Positions 48,381 to 60,531 are shown, counted from the stretch's first letter. The stretch: DNA of 64,000 bases from Artocarpus heterophyllus (GCA_025403435.1 CM046348.1:30026148-30090147), one strand, 5' to 3'. The notes: a model not told the origin generated them from the sequence alone. Program-made: numbers and translations.

Positions 48381-48800
48381 AGTTTTAGTGGGAGTTTGTA
48401 ATTTTAAATGCTCTTATGATATAGACATTTTTTAGTTATTTCAGTTTATGGATATTTTAAGGTTATTTTCTGCAGAAATAAAGTTTTTCAGTTTATTCAC
48501 ACTCTGATTTTGGTATGGTTTGATCTCACTTAGGTTTTCAGGTGGACCAGTTGGAAATAGGCATGTTAAGGTCACATTGCATGAAATTTCCATGCTACAC
48601 ATCCATGCTTGATCTTGTTATTAGTTGTATTGGTATATGTGATCATTGATGGGTCTAGTTACGGCATATGTAACGAAGGTCGCTTTGGTCCTATATTGAT
48701 ATGGTTAATGGACAAGATTGTTGAGGTGCATAAGGTTTTGAAGCAAAATTCATGAGCTCATAAGGTATAATTCACATTTATAAAGTTTCATATATAGCCC

Positions 48801-48810
48801 AAGTGGGAGA
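48801..48810 (+). other. Copia-3 polypurine tract
   Basis: AAGTGGGAGA directly before the 3' LTR. Same core as in copia-1. Confidence 0.8.
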
Positions 48811-48811
48811 T

Positions 48812-49267
48812 TGTTGGATCAAAATCCAATTATGGGCCAATATATTAAATAAATGTGAATTAAAGGCTATCAATAAGGTTGCCCAATTAAAAGTGATCAA
48901 TTTGGGTTTTGGGCTTTTAATGCATCATTAAGTATGGGCCTCCTATGTGTAGAGACCAAAATTATAATTACTAATTTTATGATGGGCTAAATTGATAATT
49001 AAGGATAATTGCTAGGGTTTAGCAATTATATAAAGGGGTTGTGGTCCCCAAGTCAGTACGTACATTATTTTTCTGTTACCCAAGATTACAGAGTATTCTG
49101 ATAAGGATGATTTACGTACCAGACTTGAAAGATCCTCAACCAAAAGACTCAAGAATCACATTCAATCTATGGATTCAGGTTAGCTTCTGCATCTTATTAA
49201 TATTCTTGATGATTTGACATGAACGATCCTAGGTGATAATGGTTTTCATCACAATTTTATTCTAACA
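48812..49267 (+). repeat. Copia-3 3' LTR
   Basis: 456 bp, TGTTGGATCAAAATCC...ATTCTAACA. It lacks about 9 bp (CATCTACAGAG region) present in the 5' LTR. Confidence 0.92.
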
Positions 49268-49272
49268 AATAT

Positions 49273-49919
49273 AACTCTCACATCGATGGTAAACCACCAT
49301 AAATTTTATGTGTTTTTATTTATTTTTCATTTGCATATATTTTGTTTTTGGTGAAAGTAGGGCTTCTTATTTGTAACATTTCTTACAAACATGTTTGAGA
49401 AATTTTTCAGTGAATGTACGTGTTATCAAACATTAGATGAACCCTTAAATCTGAAGGAAAGTTGGCAACCAAAAAGGTGAAATAAAAAAAAATATATACG
49501 TAAAGTAGCAGCTCATTTTTTAAAAGCTTCCAGGGTCCAAATTTCCAAAAGTAATACAGCTGTACATGGAAAAACAATCAAGATGGCAAACGAAAAGGTG
49601 GGAAAAGAGGAAGGAGCGGTTGCTACAGCTTGCGTCGTTTTCATGCTTGTGGATTACATCAAGAGAGGAAAAAACGACAAAAGAAATACCAAGCAAGCAG
49701 AGAAAATATAGAAAACGACAAGAGAGGAAACAAAGAAGGCCAAAGGCAGAAAAAGAAAGAGCAAAAAAGGAAAAGAAAAGTTAACGAAGGGTTCATAAAA
49801 TTCGTGTATTTTCTTTTTTTATGAAAGGCGCGTATTTTCTATATTATCAGTAATAAAAAAAATAGCTGCAACGACAACCGAGCCATAAAAGAGAAGATTT
49901 CAATTGAATGAGAAAATAA
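49273..49919. other. Interval without recognised gene
   Basis: A purine-rich stretch at 49560-49785 opens two overlapping Lys/Arg/Glu-rich frames. Both are AAGAGG-type composition and lack domain or start context. Confidence 0.35.
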
Positions 49920-50337
49920 CTCAATCATGTTTATTGAATTAAAATATAACTTCTATTTTTAAATATTCTATATATTTATAAAATTAGTATTATTAAAATA
50001 ATTAAAAATATTTTTAAGATATTTAAAATATTAAGTTGAATTTTAATTTTATAGAAATAATTTTGTATTCTAATTTTTTCTCTCAAGCGAAAAAAAAGTC
50101 CACAAGAAAAGCCCAAACAAGCCCAACTAAGTAACAAAGAGGGGTGTTGGTCTCTGTGTCTGTCCACATCGCCATCTATTGCCTACTAGACGTTTTCCCT
50201 CGGTCACCGACTCTAGACTAAAGAGCTTCCTCGTCGTTTACCTTCTGACGAAGCAGTCAGTCAACCTTCGGAAACCAATCCCTTTCACAATCCTATAATC
50301 TTCACTGCTAAAAAGACCCACGCCTAGACATCGAAAG

Positions 50338-50800
50338 ATGCCAAGAAAGCTTCAGAATTTGTTGTTTTGAAGAAAATTGTTATTTATAGAGCCATTAAAA
50401 AAATACGTACGATTTTGCTTCTATCTTTATCCGAAATTTTGATTCCTCAAATTTCATTTACAATCCTTCGTCTCTTATATGGTTTTTTTTTTTATTTTTG
50501 GTTGGATTTAACTATAAGGAGGAAGTTCTAAATCCTAACAAGAAGGATCTTCTCAAGGAAAAGCTACCTAGAAATGTGAGTCTTCAAACAAATTATGATT
50601 ATGTGATTATTATAGTTTTAAAAGTCTGAAAGATACATTTTTTAACATGTTAGTGTTCTACTGTCGTAAAATTTAGACCAAATGTTTTGTCGGCGCTTTT
50701 CTTCAAGCATAACACTGCTTTGGGACCGCCTTATCACGTCTTGGTTGATTCCAACTTTATCAATTTCTCCGTCCAAAACAAAGTGTGTGTTCCATTTGGT
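50338..50800 (+). pseudogene. FCF1-like exon remnants, copy B
   Basis: Exon 1 (about 50340-50402) reads AKKASEFVVLKKIVIYRAIK. Exon 2 (50513-50575) reads YKEEVLNPNKKDLLKEKLPR and ends at a GTGAGT donor. Exon 3 (from about 50677) reads LSALFFKHNTALGPPYHVLV, then DSNFINFSVQNK. This follows the N-terminus of the conserved FCF1/Utp24 protein closely, with intact exon borders. The C-terminal PIN catalytic part is missing, so it is a fragment. It is better preserved than copy A. Confidence 0.82.
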
Positions 50801-51015
50801 TAGGCAAATTCTATTATCTTTTGCAAAGGACTATCCACATCATAATACGTCATGTGACATTTATTTTATACCACAATAGCTATGATGTTGGAAAAGTGAA
50901 TGCTACCAATTTTTAACCTCATTGTTCATAAAATACATGCCATATTACACCCCAATTACACCTCATTTTTTAACGGTAAAGACTACCCTAATTATTGGGA
51001 TTTAACTTGTTCCCA

Positions 51016-51089
51016 ATAACATTGTGGAGAAACCTAAGCCCAAGGCACCCGTGGCAGCTGCCCCAAGGGACTTGATGGGTAGATTGTAG
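51016..51089 (+). pseudogene. Chloroplast chaperonin-60 alpha C-terminal tail, copy B
   Basis: Reads NIVEKPKPKAPVAAAPRDLM then GRL and stop TAG at 51087. This is the extreme C-terminus of plastid Cpn60 alpha. The upstream exon portion kept in copy A has been deleted here. Confidence 0.72.
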
Positions 51090-51393
51090 ACGTTACTTAA
51101 TAAGTTGGGAGATTGTAGTTTGTAGCCGTGGAGAGTTGAGAGTTGTCCAATGCGGTGCATTCAGGAATGTTGACCTGGAATGTGCCTTTTTATATGACTT
51201 AAAATACGTAATATTAATAATTGATTGTTTCTTTACAAATGTAATTCGTTTTTATCATTTCAACTTTGGACAGTTGCATTCGACCTCTGAATTTTCTCTT
51301 CTTCTTTTTTTTTTAATTTTCCGTTCCTTATGGGGTTCAGCCGTTCAGGTTAACATTTGGCATGTGTAATCAAAATAGTTTGATTTTGCAAAA

Positions 51394-51781
51394 GGGTTAA
51401 TTGCATTGGTGCATCTTGAATTTTCATTGTTTAATAACTCAGACTTTGAACTTTTAATTTTAACAAATAACACCTTAAATTTTAAAATTTGTCGTAATTA
51501 TGGTTCAACAGTTAGCGCATATCAATTAATGGACAAAAGTAACCCTAATTTTTTTTACAAATAAACCTTAAGTTTTTTGTTGGCTAACAAATTGGATCAT
51601 AAACTTTTTTAAATTTTAGAATTTCAAGACGTCAATTGTTGTCCATTAATTGATGTCCAGTTATTAGTTTGACTACATTTTTAAGGATTGTAAAGTTTAG
51701 GGTCTTGAATGCCAAGATTAAATATTTAAGACATAATATATAAAAGATGATAAGTTTAGAATGCATGAGTGTAATTTATCC
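51394..51781. mobile_element. Mutator-type MITE
   Basis: 388 bp without coding capacity. Left end GGGTTAATTGCATTGGTGCA and right end (complemented) GGATAAATTACACTCATGCA are imperfect TIRs. A perfect 9-bp duplication TTTGCAAAA flanks it at 51385-51393 and 51782-51790. 9-bp duplications and AT-rich MITE bodies are characteristic of Mutator-derived elements. Confidence 0.75.
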
Positions 51782-51854
51782 TTTGCAAAATAATAATTCT
51801 TATGGAAAATGACTTTCAAGTTAGTTTCAATAAGATATTCACTAGTAGAAACTG

Positions 51855-52160
51855 TAGATTACACGACAGTTTAAAACCATCGTGGTATGTTTTCACGATG
51901 GTTAAAAAACAGTCGTGTAATCATCTGTTGTGGCACCAACAAAACTTTTCACGACGGTTTTTTACGGTCGTAGAATCCTTATTTTGACGGAGTTTTAGGA
52001 TTTTGGAATGAAGCTACCACAACAATTTTCACTAAAAATCGTCGTGAAATGCAAAGCTTAAAAACCACCGTGTATGTTATGCTTTATAAAAACCGCTGTG
52101 TAAAGGCTCTTGTTTCATGACAGTTTTTACTAAAAACCGTTGTGAAAAAGTTGGTCTGAA
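51855..52160. repeat. Left subterminal hairpins of CACTA-2
   Basis: Repeated TTTCACGACGGTTTTT / AAAACCGTCGTG-type pairs, at least five, including TACACGACAG...CAGTCGTGTA. Same motif class as CACTA-1 (ACGATGGTTTT), suggesting related families sharing a binding protein. Confidence 0.7.
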
Positions 52161-52285
52161 GCTAAAAAAAAAAAAACCAAAATTTTTGGTTTCCCACAAT
52201 ATGAATAGTCCTGTATTTTCGCCATTAATACAATGTCCTGACTTCATAATCACATAATTACATTGAACTATAAAACTTTTACAAA

Positions 52286-52288
<3 letters not shown>

Positions 52289-52318
<30 letters not shown>
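52289..52318. repeat. (AT)n microsatellite
   Basis: About 14 AT units inside CACTA-2. Confidence 0.9.
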
Positions 52319-52321
<3 letters not shown>

Positions 52322-52957
52322 CATTGTAAAGTCATGTACTCCTTTCATGCTTGCATAAGAGTTGATGGATTCTTAGTGTCTAAGTCCATGTTGTCATATG
52401 TGCGGTAAAGAAATGTTAACAAAAATAAATAGAATTAACAAAAATATTGAAAATAAAACTAATTAACTAAAACACAAACACAAACACACAGTCATAGAAG
52501 CTTTTCATTAAACATGTGGTGGGTATCACAATAATATTTAAGAATCACAAACACATAGAAAGTAACCTATTCTCATGCCAAAATGCCAAATGTTGTTCAA
52601 AGTTCTTTCAAACACCAAATACAAGTAATACATACTAAATGACAAATAACAAAGTAATATAACTAATATTAAAACTAAAACTAAAGCTAATCAACACTAA
52701 AATAACTGTAACACCCGCCTATTTTATGTAACGGACCACGTTAAGTTAGTAACGTTGATAAGGAATGTTATTAATAAATTACGTTACATGATATGATATG
52801 TGATGTGCATGTTACCAACTTTTTATGTCAAGTTTTGTGACAGGTGACGACCGCATGGGATCGTTGTGCTCTAGTGTTCATGTGAAATTTTAAATATATG
52901 ATTATTTATGATGCAATGATGTATGAATGTTTTATGTTATGGCATTTAATGATAGAT

Positions 52958-53084
52958 TGACAGGCCGAACTTTTAAGCTCAACAGGCAGAACTTCTTGCC
53001 CGAAATCGACAGGCCGAAGAAACCCACCGGCAGGCGAAACTTGTTGGAACCGGCAGGCTGAAGAGAGAAAATCGACAGGCCAAA
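52958..53084 (+). repeat. GGCAGGCCGA array, early part of gypsy-2 5' LTR
   Basis: About six units such as GACAGGCCGAAC, CGACAGGCCGAAG and CCGGCAGGCTGAAG, spaced about 20-25 nt. The 3' LTR equivalent (60818-60973) has one more unit. Confidence 0.8.
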
Positions 53085-55161
53085 AACGCTGACAAACAGT
53101 CAGCAGAAATTTTTCCAAAATTATGGCTAAGTTAATTACATTAATTGGGTGAATTAATGTGATTAATTGGCATAATAATGGAATGTTTTTGTCAGTTAAG
53201 GAAATTAAAGGATTTGGCTTGTATTGATTTGTATTATTTTAAGAGGTTTCCTATTTTTAGAAGGTAAATTAAGGTAAGATTGATGATATTTGACCTTCCT
53301 TTTCTCACGCCAATCACCCTCCTAACAGTCAGAAATTTCTGACTTAATGAAGAGTAATGACTCTTCATTATACACATTACGTTAGAAAAAAAAAACTTAA
53401 CACTCTTCCTCAGATAATTTCTCTCGGTTCTGAGACGTTCTCTCATTATTTTCTCCTCCTCTTCTCTTCTCCACGAGTGCTTTGTTTTTTTTTTTTTTTC
53501 TCTCTCACGAAAATTCTTTGCAAAAATTATAAGAAAAGTCATATTTCGTTGATTGAAATCAAGGGGTTTTGAGAAGATATTTGCAGGTATGAATTCGGTT
53601 TTTCTGGTATTTTTGAAAAAAAATTCTTCTCCTTGTTAGGTATTGTATTTTGTCTCGAATTTTTTTATATATGATGTTATGTATATATTATGTGATGTTT
53701 TTCTAAGTTTCATGTCATTTCAATGTTTTAATGAAAAATGATATTTCTGTCTTCTACTCCTCACAGTAATATGTTACTGTTTAATTTTGAAAGTATGAAA
53801 AAATGTAATGTTCATTCAAGGGGTAAATATGATGTTTTCATGAAAAATTGTTAAAATAGGCATATGTATGAGTATGTAAGATGAATGTGTTTTATGATTA
53901 TGAAATGTTTTGATAATGTTGTTTTTAGGATTTTCATTTTATTAAACGTTTTATGTACTTACATGATTTTATGATAATAAAATGATTTTATGCATGATAA
54001 TATGATGATTGTATGGAGTTTTAAATTAAATATATGTGTTTTAAATTATTAGAAAATATTTTTCAAAAGGATTGTCATGTTAATGTATGAAATGTTTTGA
54101 TTTTTAAGGAAGCATGATATGTATAGCGTTTATATGTTTTGATGATTATGGGATATGTCTGAAATGTGATGAATGTATACATGAGTGTATGTATATGTGT
54201 ATATTATATGAATGAATGTTATGTGTATGATATTTCATGATAATTATTGATTTTTTTATTGCATCTTTAAATGGATAAATGGCATGAACACTCAAGAAAG
54301 CGAGCACATCGAGACCGCGGCGTCGTCACCAAGTGCATTTTTAAGGTTAAGTAAGCTATCGTTAAGGGAAGTACATTCTCACCTGCAACATGACACATGT
54401 TTTTTTTACAAGGTTTGATGATATGTTTATAAGGACATTCATGATGATTTTATGATGATTTTCCTTAAAGGATTTCTTATGAAAGATTTCCATGATTTTA
54501 AAGATATGCATTTATGATGATGACATGTTTCAAAGTATGAAAAGTATGTATATATATGTATCACCTAATAAGTGTTGCACACCCAATGTTATGAAATGTT
54601 ATGTTATGATGTCATGTTTGGTTTGGGATTAGCTACCCTTCTCCTCTCATGACGGCGTGCCTATGATGATGTTTATGGTGCAACACTTGGGCCCTTAAGA
54701 TAAAATGAAATAAGTTTTAAAATGGTTAACGTTACGAAAGATATGTTCTATGAAATTGTGCTTAAGGCACTTTTATGGTACGATGATGATGATGATGATG
54801 TTTATGAAATATTTTAAATTGTGAGAATATATGTACTTACTAAGCATTAGCTTAATCATGTTTTATATGTCATGTTGCAGATAAGGGTAAGAGAGTCATA
54901 GAATAGGAGGAGGACATGGGAAGGCGTGTGAGCAACATGAACGATGAATTGTAACCGAAAGCATGCCAAGAAAAAAATTGATTTTATGATTTAATCAAGT
55001 TATACTTTTTGAACATATTTTAATGTTAATTTTTTAAGAATACTTATATTATGGTTTTATAAGTTAAGTTAACATCTTTTTATGAATTATGAACTTTCGC
55101 TATATTTTACGTAAAGATTGGTATGTTTTAAATTATGTTTTCCAAAGAAATTTGGTCTCGG

Positions 55162-55355
55162 ACGGCCTGCCAAACTCTGTGGCCGGCCTGCCGAAGACTA
55201 GAGGTTCGGCCTGCCGATTGAATTTTCTAGCCTGCCGAACTTGGATGAATTTTTTTGGTTCAAATTGCAAAGCCTCTGTCGGCCTGCCGGTTGAGGGAGC
55301 TCCGGCTTGCCGATGATGTTCGGCCTGCCGAAGTCCCAAGTTCGGCCTGCCGAAC
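55162..55355 (+). repeat. TTCGGCCTGCCGA array, late part of gypsy-2 5' LTR
   Basis: About nine units, among them GGCCGGCCTGCCGAAG, GTTCGGCCTGCCGAT and GTTCGGCCTGCCGAAC, opposite in orientation to the array at 52958-53084. The 3' LTR equivalent is 63077-63294, with one extra copy of GGTTCGGCCTGCCGAAGACC. Confidence 0.85.
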
Positions 55356-55713
55356 TGTGGGAATAAATGGATTTCAAATGATGTGATGATCAAAGGGATT
55401 TAACGTGATGTTTTGTAAAGTCTTGATTTATACAATTTGATAAACCTATATATTAATAAATAAGTTCATGATTGATTTTAGTATAATCGAATAAATTATG
55501 ATATGGAATAATTTAAGCAACAATTTTCGAAACAATGTTAAGTTTAAAAAAAAAAAACGTATGTATGGATCCTGGTAATGTAAGTTTAAGTACTTTTAAA
55601 ATCAATTGTAACGATTAAGTTTGATACTATTTATAAGTTTAATGTTTATGTATGTACGAATGCAAGTATGTAACGACATCTGTGGCGTCCGAAATAAGGG
55701 GCGTTACAGGCTT

Positions 55714-55725
55714 TGGTATCAGAGC
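55714..55725 (+). other. Gypsy-2 primer-binding site
   Basis: TGGTATCAGAGC, 5 nt after the 5' LTR. Complementary to the initiator methionine tRNA 3' end. Confidence 0.85.
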
Positions 55726-55924
55726 GAATCTTCCGATTACAATTCATATCGCCACACGTCAATCCAAGTCCTCCAAGTAAGTATGTTATTAAGTTAGATA
55801 TATTGATGCAAGTATGATGATAAGATTAAGGTTTGAATGATTAATGATTAATGACATAATAGTGAAAACCTGTCTCATAAATGGAAGATAATTCCTAAGT
55901 CCTAATTATTTTAGGAAATTTACG

Positions 55925-58900
55925 ATGGATGGCCACAGAAGAATGCAGACCCGCACCCAAACTAACGAGAGACTCATGACGATGATCGCTGAACTACAAT
56001 GGCAGTTAGAGGATCAAAGAAGGGAAATAGCCGCATTAAGGGCCAATGGCCAGAATGGTGAACCACGAGGCAATGATGTGCCTCCTCCTCCTCCGTAGCC
56101 TCAAGCCAATGAAGTACCAGCTCCTGTTGCTGAACCAAGAGCAGCTTATCAGGAACCTCTTCTGGTCAGATGGAAGAGAGTCAAGCCAGCTGACTTTGAG
56201 GGTTCAAAGGACCCGCTAGTCGCTCAAGGATGGTTGAAGACGATTGAGGCCACCTTACAACTCATGGATTTCACGGACAATGAAAAGGTCCTCTGTGCCT
56301 CATACTGCCTTACCATGGAGGCCAGAATTTGGTGGGATGGCATTGAACAGAGTAGAAATGTTGAAGAGATGTCATGGGCAGACTTTGTTCACGAGTTCAA
56401 CACAAAGTTCTTCCACATGAATGTCACGAGGAAGTATTATGAGGAATTTGAAAGCCTACGCCAGGGGGATATGACAGTCACTGATGTGGTGACAAAATTT
56501 GACCAGCTTGTGCGTCTATGCCCAGGGATGGTTATGAACGAAGGTGAAAGGGTCAGAAGGTTGGTCAGGGCCCTTAGACCAGACATTGCTGCAATTGTTG
56601 ATGGGGCTAGTCCACCAAGGACCCAAGAACAGGTTGTTATGAGGGCTCAACGTGCTGAGTTCCATCTATCAAAGCTAAGAAGGAACCAGCCTCAACCCAT
56701 CCAGCAAGCCAACAATGCTAACAACCAGAACCGCCCTCCCCACCAGAACAACAACAACAACAGCAACAACAACAACAACAACAACAACCAGAACTAGAGG
56801 AACAATAAGAGGAAGGGTAATCCTCAACAACAACAGGGCCAAGACAACAAAAGGCGCAATAATGGTCAGTGCAACAACAATGACAGGCGATTCCAACCAT
56901 GTGCCAAATGTGGAAAGAAGCATCCAGGGGAATGCCGATTGGGGATGAACCAATGTTTCATATGTAGGCGTGAAGACCACTTCGTAAAGAACTGCCCCAA
57001 ATTGATGAATGCTAATGCCCCAAAAAGAACTCCTCCTCAAGCCCAGCTGCATTAGATGCAAGCCTCCCTTGAAGGGCCACTAATTAGTCAAGGGAGACTT
57101 GAAGCCCCACTGACAAACGCCCAAATCTATGCCATGACGAAATAACAAGTGGCTGCTGAAGCCTCCAATGTGGTCACAGGTCAGATAACAAGCTTATGTA
57201 ATGATGTTTATGTTCTTTTTGATACGGGTGCCACGCATTCTTTTGTATCTATGTCACAAGCTAAGAAGTTAGGGGTTCGTTTAGAGCCAATGAGACAGGG
57301 ATTCGCTACGACACTACCCTCTGGGGAAGTGATATTATCCATGCATTGTTTGCGTACAGTACCCCTATGGATTTCTGATAGGGAACTTTTCGTCGACCTC
57401 ATTGTGATCGACATGCATGACTATGACGTGATTCTTGGGATGGATTTCCTAAGCAAGTATAATGCCTCAATCGAATGCCGGAAATGAAAGGTGATCTTCC
57501 ATCCTGAAGGTGATCAAAAATTCGTTTATGTTGACGAGACCAGGAAGAAACCCAACATGTTTCTATCAGCAATGAAAGCAAGGAAGCTTTTAGCAAGAGG
57601 CTGCATGGGCTATCTAGCGAACGTTGTAGACAAAAGCCAAGAAGGAAAGACAAGAATGGAAGATGTACATGTTGTTCATGAATATGAAGATGTGTTTCCT
57701 GATGACCTAACGAGTCTATCGCCAGAAAGAGAAGTTCAATTCGAGATTGAGCTCGCTCCAGGCACCGAACCAATCTCTAAAGTGCCTTACAGAATGGCCC
57801 CAACAGAATTAAAAGAGCTTCACACGTAATTAAAGGAGCTACTTGACAAAGGATTTATCAGGCCAAGTCACTCACCATGGGGAGCTCCAGTCTTATTTGT
57901 GAAGAAGAAGGATGGCACTATGAGACTCTGCATCGACTATAGAGAACTGAACAAGGTGACAATCAAGAACAAGTATCCGTTGCCTCGAATTGATGATTTA
58001 TTTGATCAGCTCAAGGGTGCATCGGTGTTCTCAAAGATTGATTTACGATCAGGGTATCATCAGTTGAAGATTAAAGAAGGAGATATCCCTAAGACTGCCT
58101 TCAGGTCAAGGTATGGTCACCATGAATTTGTGGTTATGCCTTTCAGTCTGACGAATGAACCTGCTGCCTTTATGGATTTGATGAACAGGGTATTCAAGGA
58201 TTTCCTCGATAAATTTGTTGTTGTATTTATCGATGATATTCTTGTTTACTCAAAGAATCAGGAAGAGCATGAGGAGCATTTAAAGATTGTGCTGGAGACT
58301 TTGAGAAGACACCAGCTATATGCTAAGTTCTCTAAATGCGAGTTTTGGCTTGATAAAGTGTCATTCTTAGGGCATGTTATTTCAAAGGATGGGATTATGG
58401 TGGACCCGGCTAAAGTAGAAATTGTACTCAATTGGAAGCAACCGATGAATGCAAGTGAAATAAGGAGTTTCTTGGGTCTAGAAGGTTACTATCGGAGATT
58501 CGTAGAAGATTTCTCCAAGATAGCAGCTCCACTCACAAACTTAACTCGCAAAGGAAAGAAGTATGAATGGATGGATGCATGTGAAAGGAGTTTTCAAGAA
58601 CTGAAGAAAAGATTAACGACGGCTCTAGTATTAGCAATTCCTGAGGGAAATGATGGGTTCGTAATCTACAGTGATGCATCCAAGATGGGCCTAGGAGCTG
58701 TATTGATGCAGAATGAAAAGGTGATTTCTTATGCTTCAAGGCAACTAAAGGATTATGAAAAGAACTATCCTACTCATGATCTCGAGTTAGCAGCAGTTGT
58801 TTTTGCGTTGAAGATATGGAGACACTATTTATATGGGGTCCAATACAAGATCTTCACTGATCATCAGAGTCTGAAGTACTTCTTCACGCAAAGAGACCTG

Positions 58901-60531
58901 AACATGAGACAACGAAGATGGCTAGAGTTGGTGAAGGATTATGATTATGAAATCCTTTATCATCCTGGTAAAGCTAACCGAGTAGCTGATGCTTTAAGTA
59001 GGAAGTCAGTTGCCACGATGATGTCGATGCAAGCAATGTCTCCACCTTTAAGGAAGAAAACTCTAGACTTCGGTTTAGAACTTATAGCAGGCCAACTATC
59101 AGCACTCTCCCTTGCTCCAACGATGTATGATGAAATTCGGAGTAAGCAAGATGACAACATAAGCCTTGTATGGATCAAACATGAAATAAAAGAAGGAAAA
59201 TGTCAAGAGTTTCGTATTGCGGATGACGGAACTCTGTTCCTTAAGGACCGTTTATGTGTTCCCAATGTTGATGGTTTAAGGGAAAGGATCTTGGCAGAAA
59301 TTCATGACACTCCTTACTCTATTCATCCAGGTGCAACGAAGATGTATAATGATCTAAAGGGTAACTTCTGGTGGTTCGGAATGAAACGTGATGTTGCAAA
59401 GTATGTAAAGAAATGTATGACATGTTAGCAAGTAAAGGCTGAACACCAGAGACCTGGTGGTGAACTGCAATCTATCCAAATACCGGAATGGAAATGGGAA
59501 GAAATAGCAATGGATTTCATTATCGGCTTACCCAGAACTACAAACAGCTATGATGCAATTTGGGTAGTTGTGGATCGGCTAACGAAGACGGCGCATTTTA
59601 TTCCTATCAAGATCACTTACTCTATGGAACGATTAGCGGAACTCTATGTTAAGGAGATTGTATGACTTCATGGGATTCCTAAGTCAATTATCTCAGATCG
59701 TGATGGCAGGTTCACATCTAAGTTTTGGAAGAGTGTATAGACTGCAATGGGAACCAGGCTTCATTTTAGCACGGCTTTTCATCCTTAGACTGACGGCCAA
59801 ATAGAGAGGACGAACTTGATTCTAGAAGATATGCTACGGGCTTGTTCTCTCGATTTTAAGACCAGCTGGTGTAAAATGTTGCCGTTAGCAGAATTTGCTT
59901 ACAACAACAGCTTTCAGGCGACAATTGGAATGGCACCATATGAAGCACTATATGGGCGGAAATGCAGGTCACCCATATGTTGGCACGAAGCTGGTGAACG
60001 GAGTTTGTGAATGAAATGTCTAAGATGATAAAGTTAATAAGATGAAGAATAGAGACCGCTCAAAGCCATCAAAAGAGTTATGCTGACAAAAGAAGAAGAC
60101 CTTTAGAGTTCACCGTGGGTGAATATGTGTTCTTGAAAGTTGCACCAATGAAAGGGGTTATGAGATTTGGAAAGAAAAGCAAGCTAAGCCCAAGATTCAT
60201 CAGTCCTTATGAAGTTGTTAAACGAATAGGCAAAGTAGCTTATCAGCTAAAGTTGCCTTCTGAAATGTCAGCAATGCATGATGTATTTCATGTCTCCATG
60301 CTCAAGAAGTATGTTCCGGACCCTACACATGTGATTGAGCCACAAGTGATTGAGATACGAGAAGATTTAAGTTATGAAGAAAAGCCAATGAAGATACTCG
60401 ATCAGAAAACCAAGACTTTGAGGAATAAAGAAATTCCATTGGTCAAGGTGTTATGGCGAAATCAGCAAGTTGAAGAAGCTACATGGGAACGTGAAGATGA
60501 CATGAAAATTATGTACCCGCATTTATTCTAA
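55925..60531 (+). pseudogene. Gypsy-2 gag-pol, decayed by stops
   Basis: One register from ATG 55925 to about 60008, then one shift before 60115. Gag core 56234-56620; Asn-rich tract 56745-56794. CCHC-like knuckles near 56900 (CAKCGKKHPGEC) and 56952 (CFICRREDHFVKNC). Protease LFDTGATHSF near 57220. RT 57840-58450 with [12 protein letters not shown]. RNase H from 58660 ([16 protein letters not shown]) to 58880. Integrase zinc region 59300-59425, core 59500-59960, GPY/F-like end 60180-60260 and a chromodomain-like tail (VLWRNQQVEEATWE). Stops: TAG 56096, 56795, 57053, 59426, 59738, 59786; TAA 57143, 57827; TGA 57485, 59663, 60008. Not functional. The chromodomain-like tail suggests a Tekay/Del-type chromovirus. 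Confidence 0.92.

Larger units (their letters stand above)
42367..49267 (+). mobile_element. Full-length Ty1/copia retrotransposon with nonsense mutations (copia-3)
   Basis: LTRs at 42367-42831 (465 bp) and 48812-49267 (456 bp), TGTTGGATCAAAATCC...TTCTAACA; the first copy starts TATTGG through one change. The target duplication AATAT is at 42362-42366 and 49268-49272. It has a primer site, a 1.45-kb leader, gag-pol in one register with five stops, and a purine tract. It is unrelated in LTR sequence to copia-1 and has no GGCCTGCC arrays. LTRs differ by a few substitutions and one indel of about 9 bp, so it is fairly young. Confidence 0.93.
49920..51372 (+). repeat. Duplicated host-gene chimera, copy B
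   Basis: Same order as copy A (39420-41256). It keeps the first FCF1 exon and a more upstream leader (50200-50335), but has only the last part of the chaperonin tail. Confidence 0.75.
52707..55708 (+). repeat. Gypsy-2 5' LTR
   Basis: 3002 bp. It contains two dyad arrays of opposite orientation (52958-53084 and 55162-55355), a T/C-rich leader-like stretch at 53395-53510, long ATGATG-rich text and (GAT)n at 54783-54799. Confidence 0.93.

Noticed and set aside
49566..49824. Two overlapping Lys/Glu-rich small proteins
   Set aside because: Low-complexity purine-rich DNA without domain, conserved start or partner.
56675..57061. Val/Leu-rich minus-strand frame resembling a membrane protein
   Set aside because: Complement of the Asn-rich (AAC)n tract of gypsy-2 gag.
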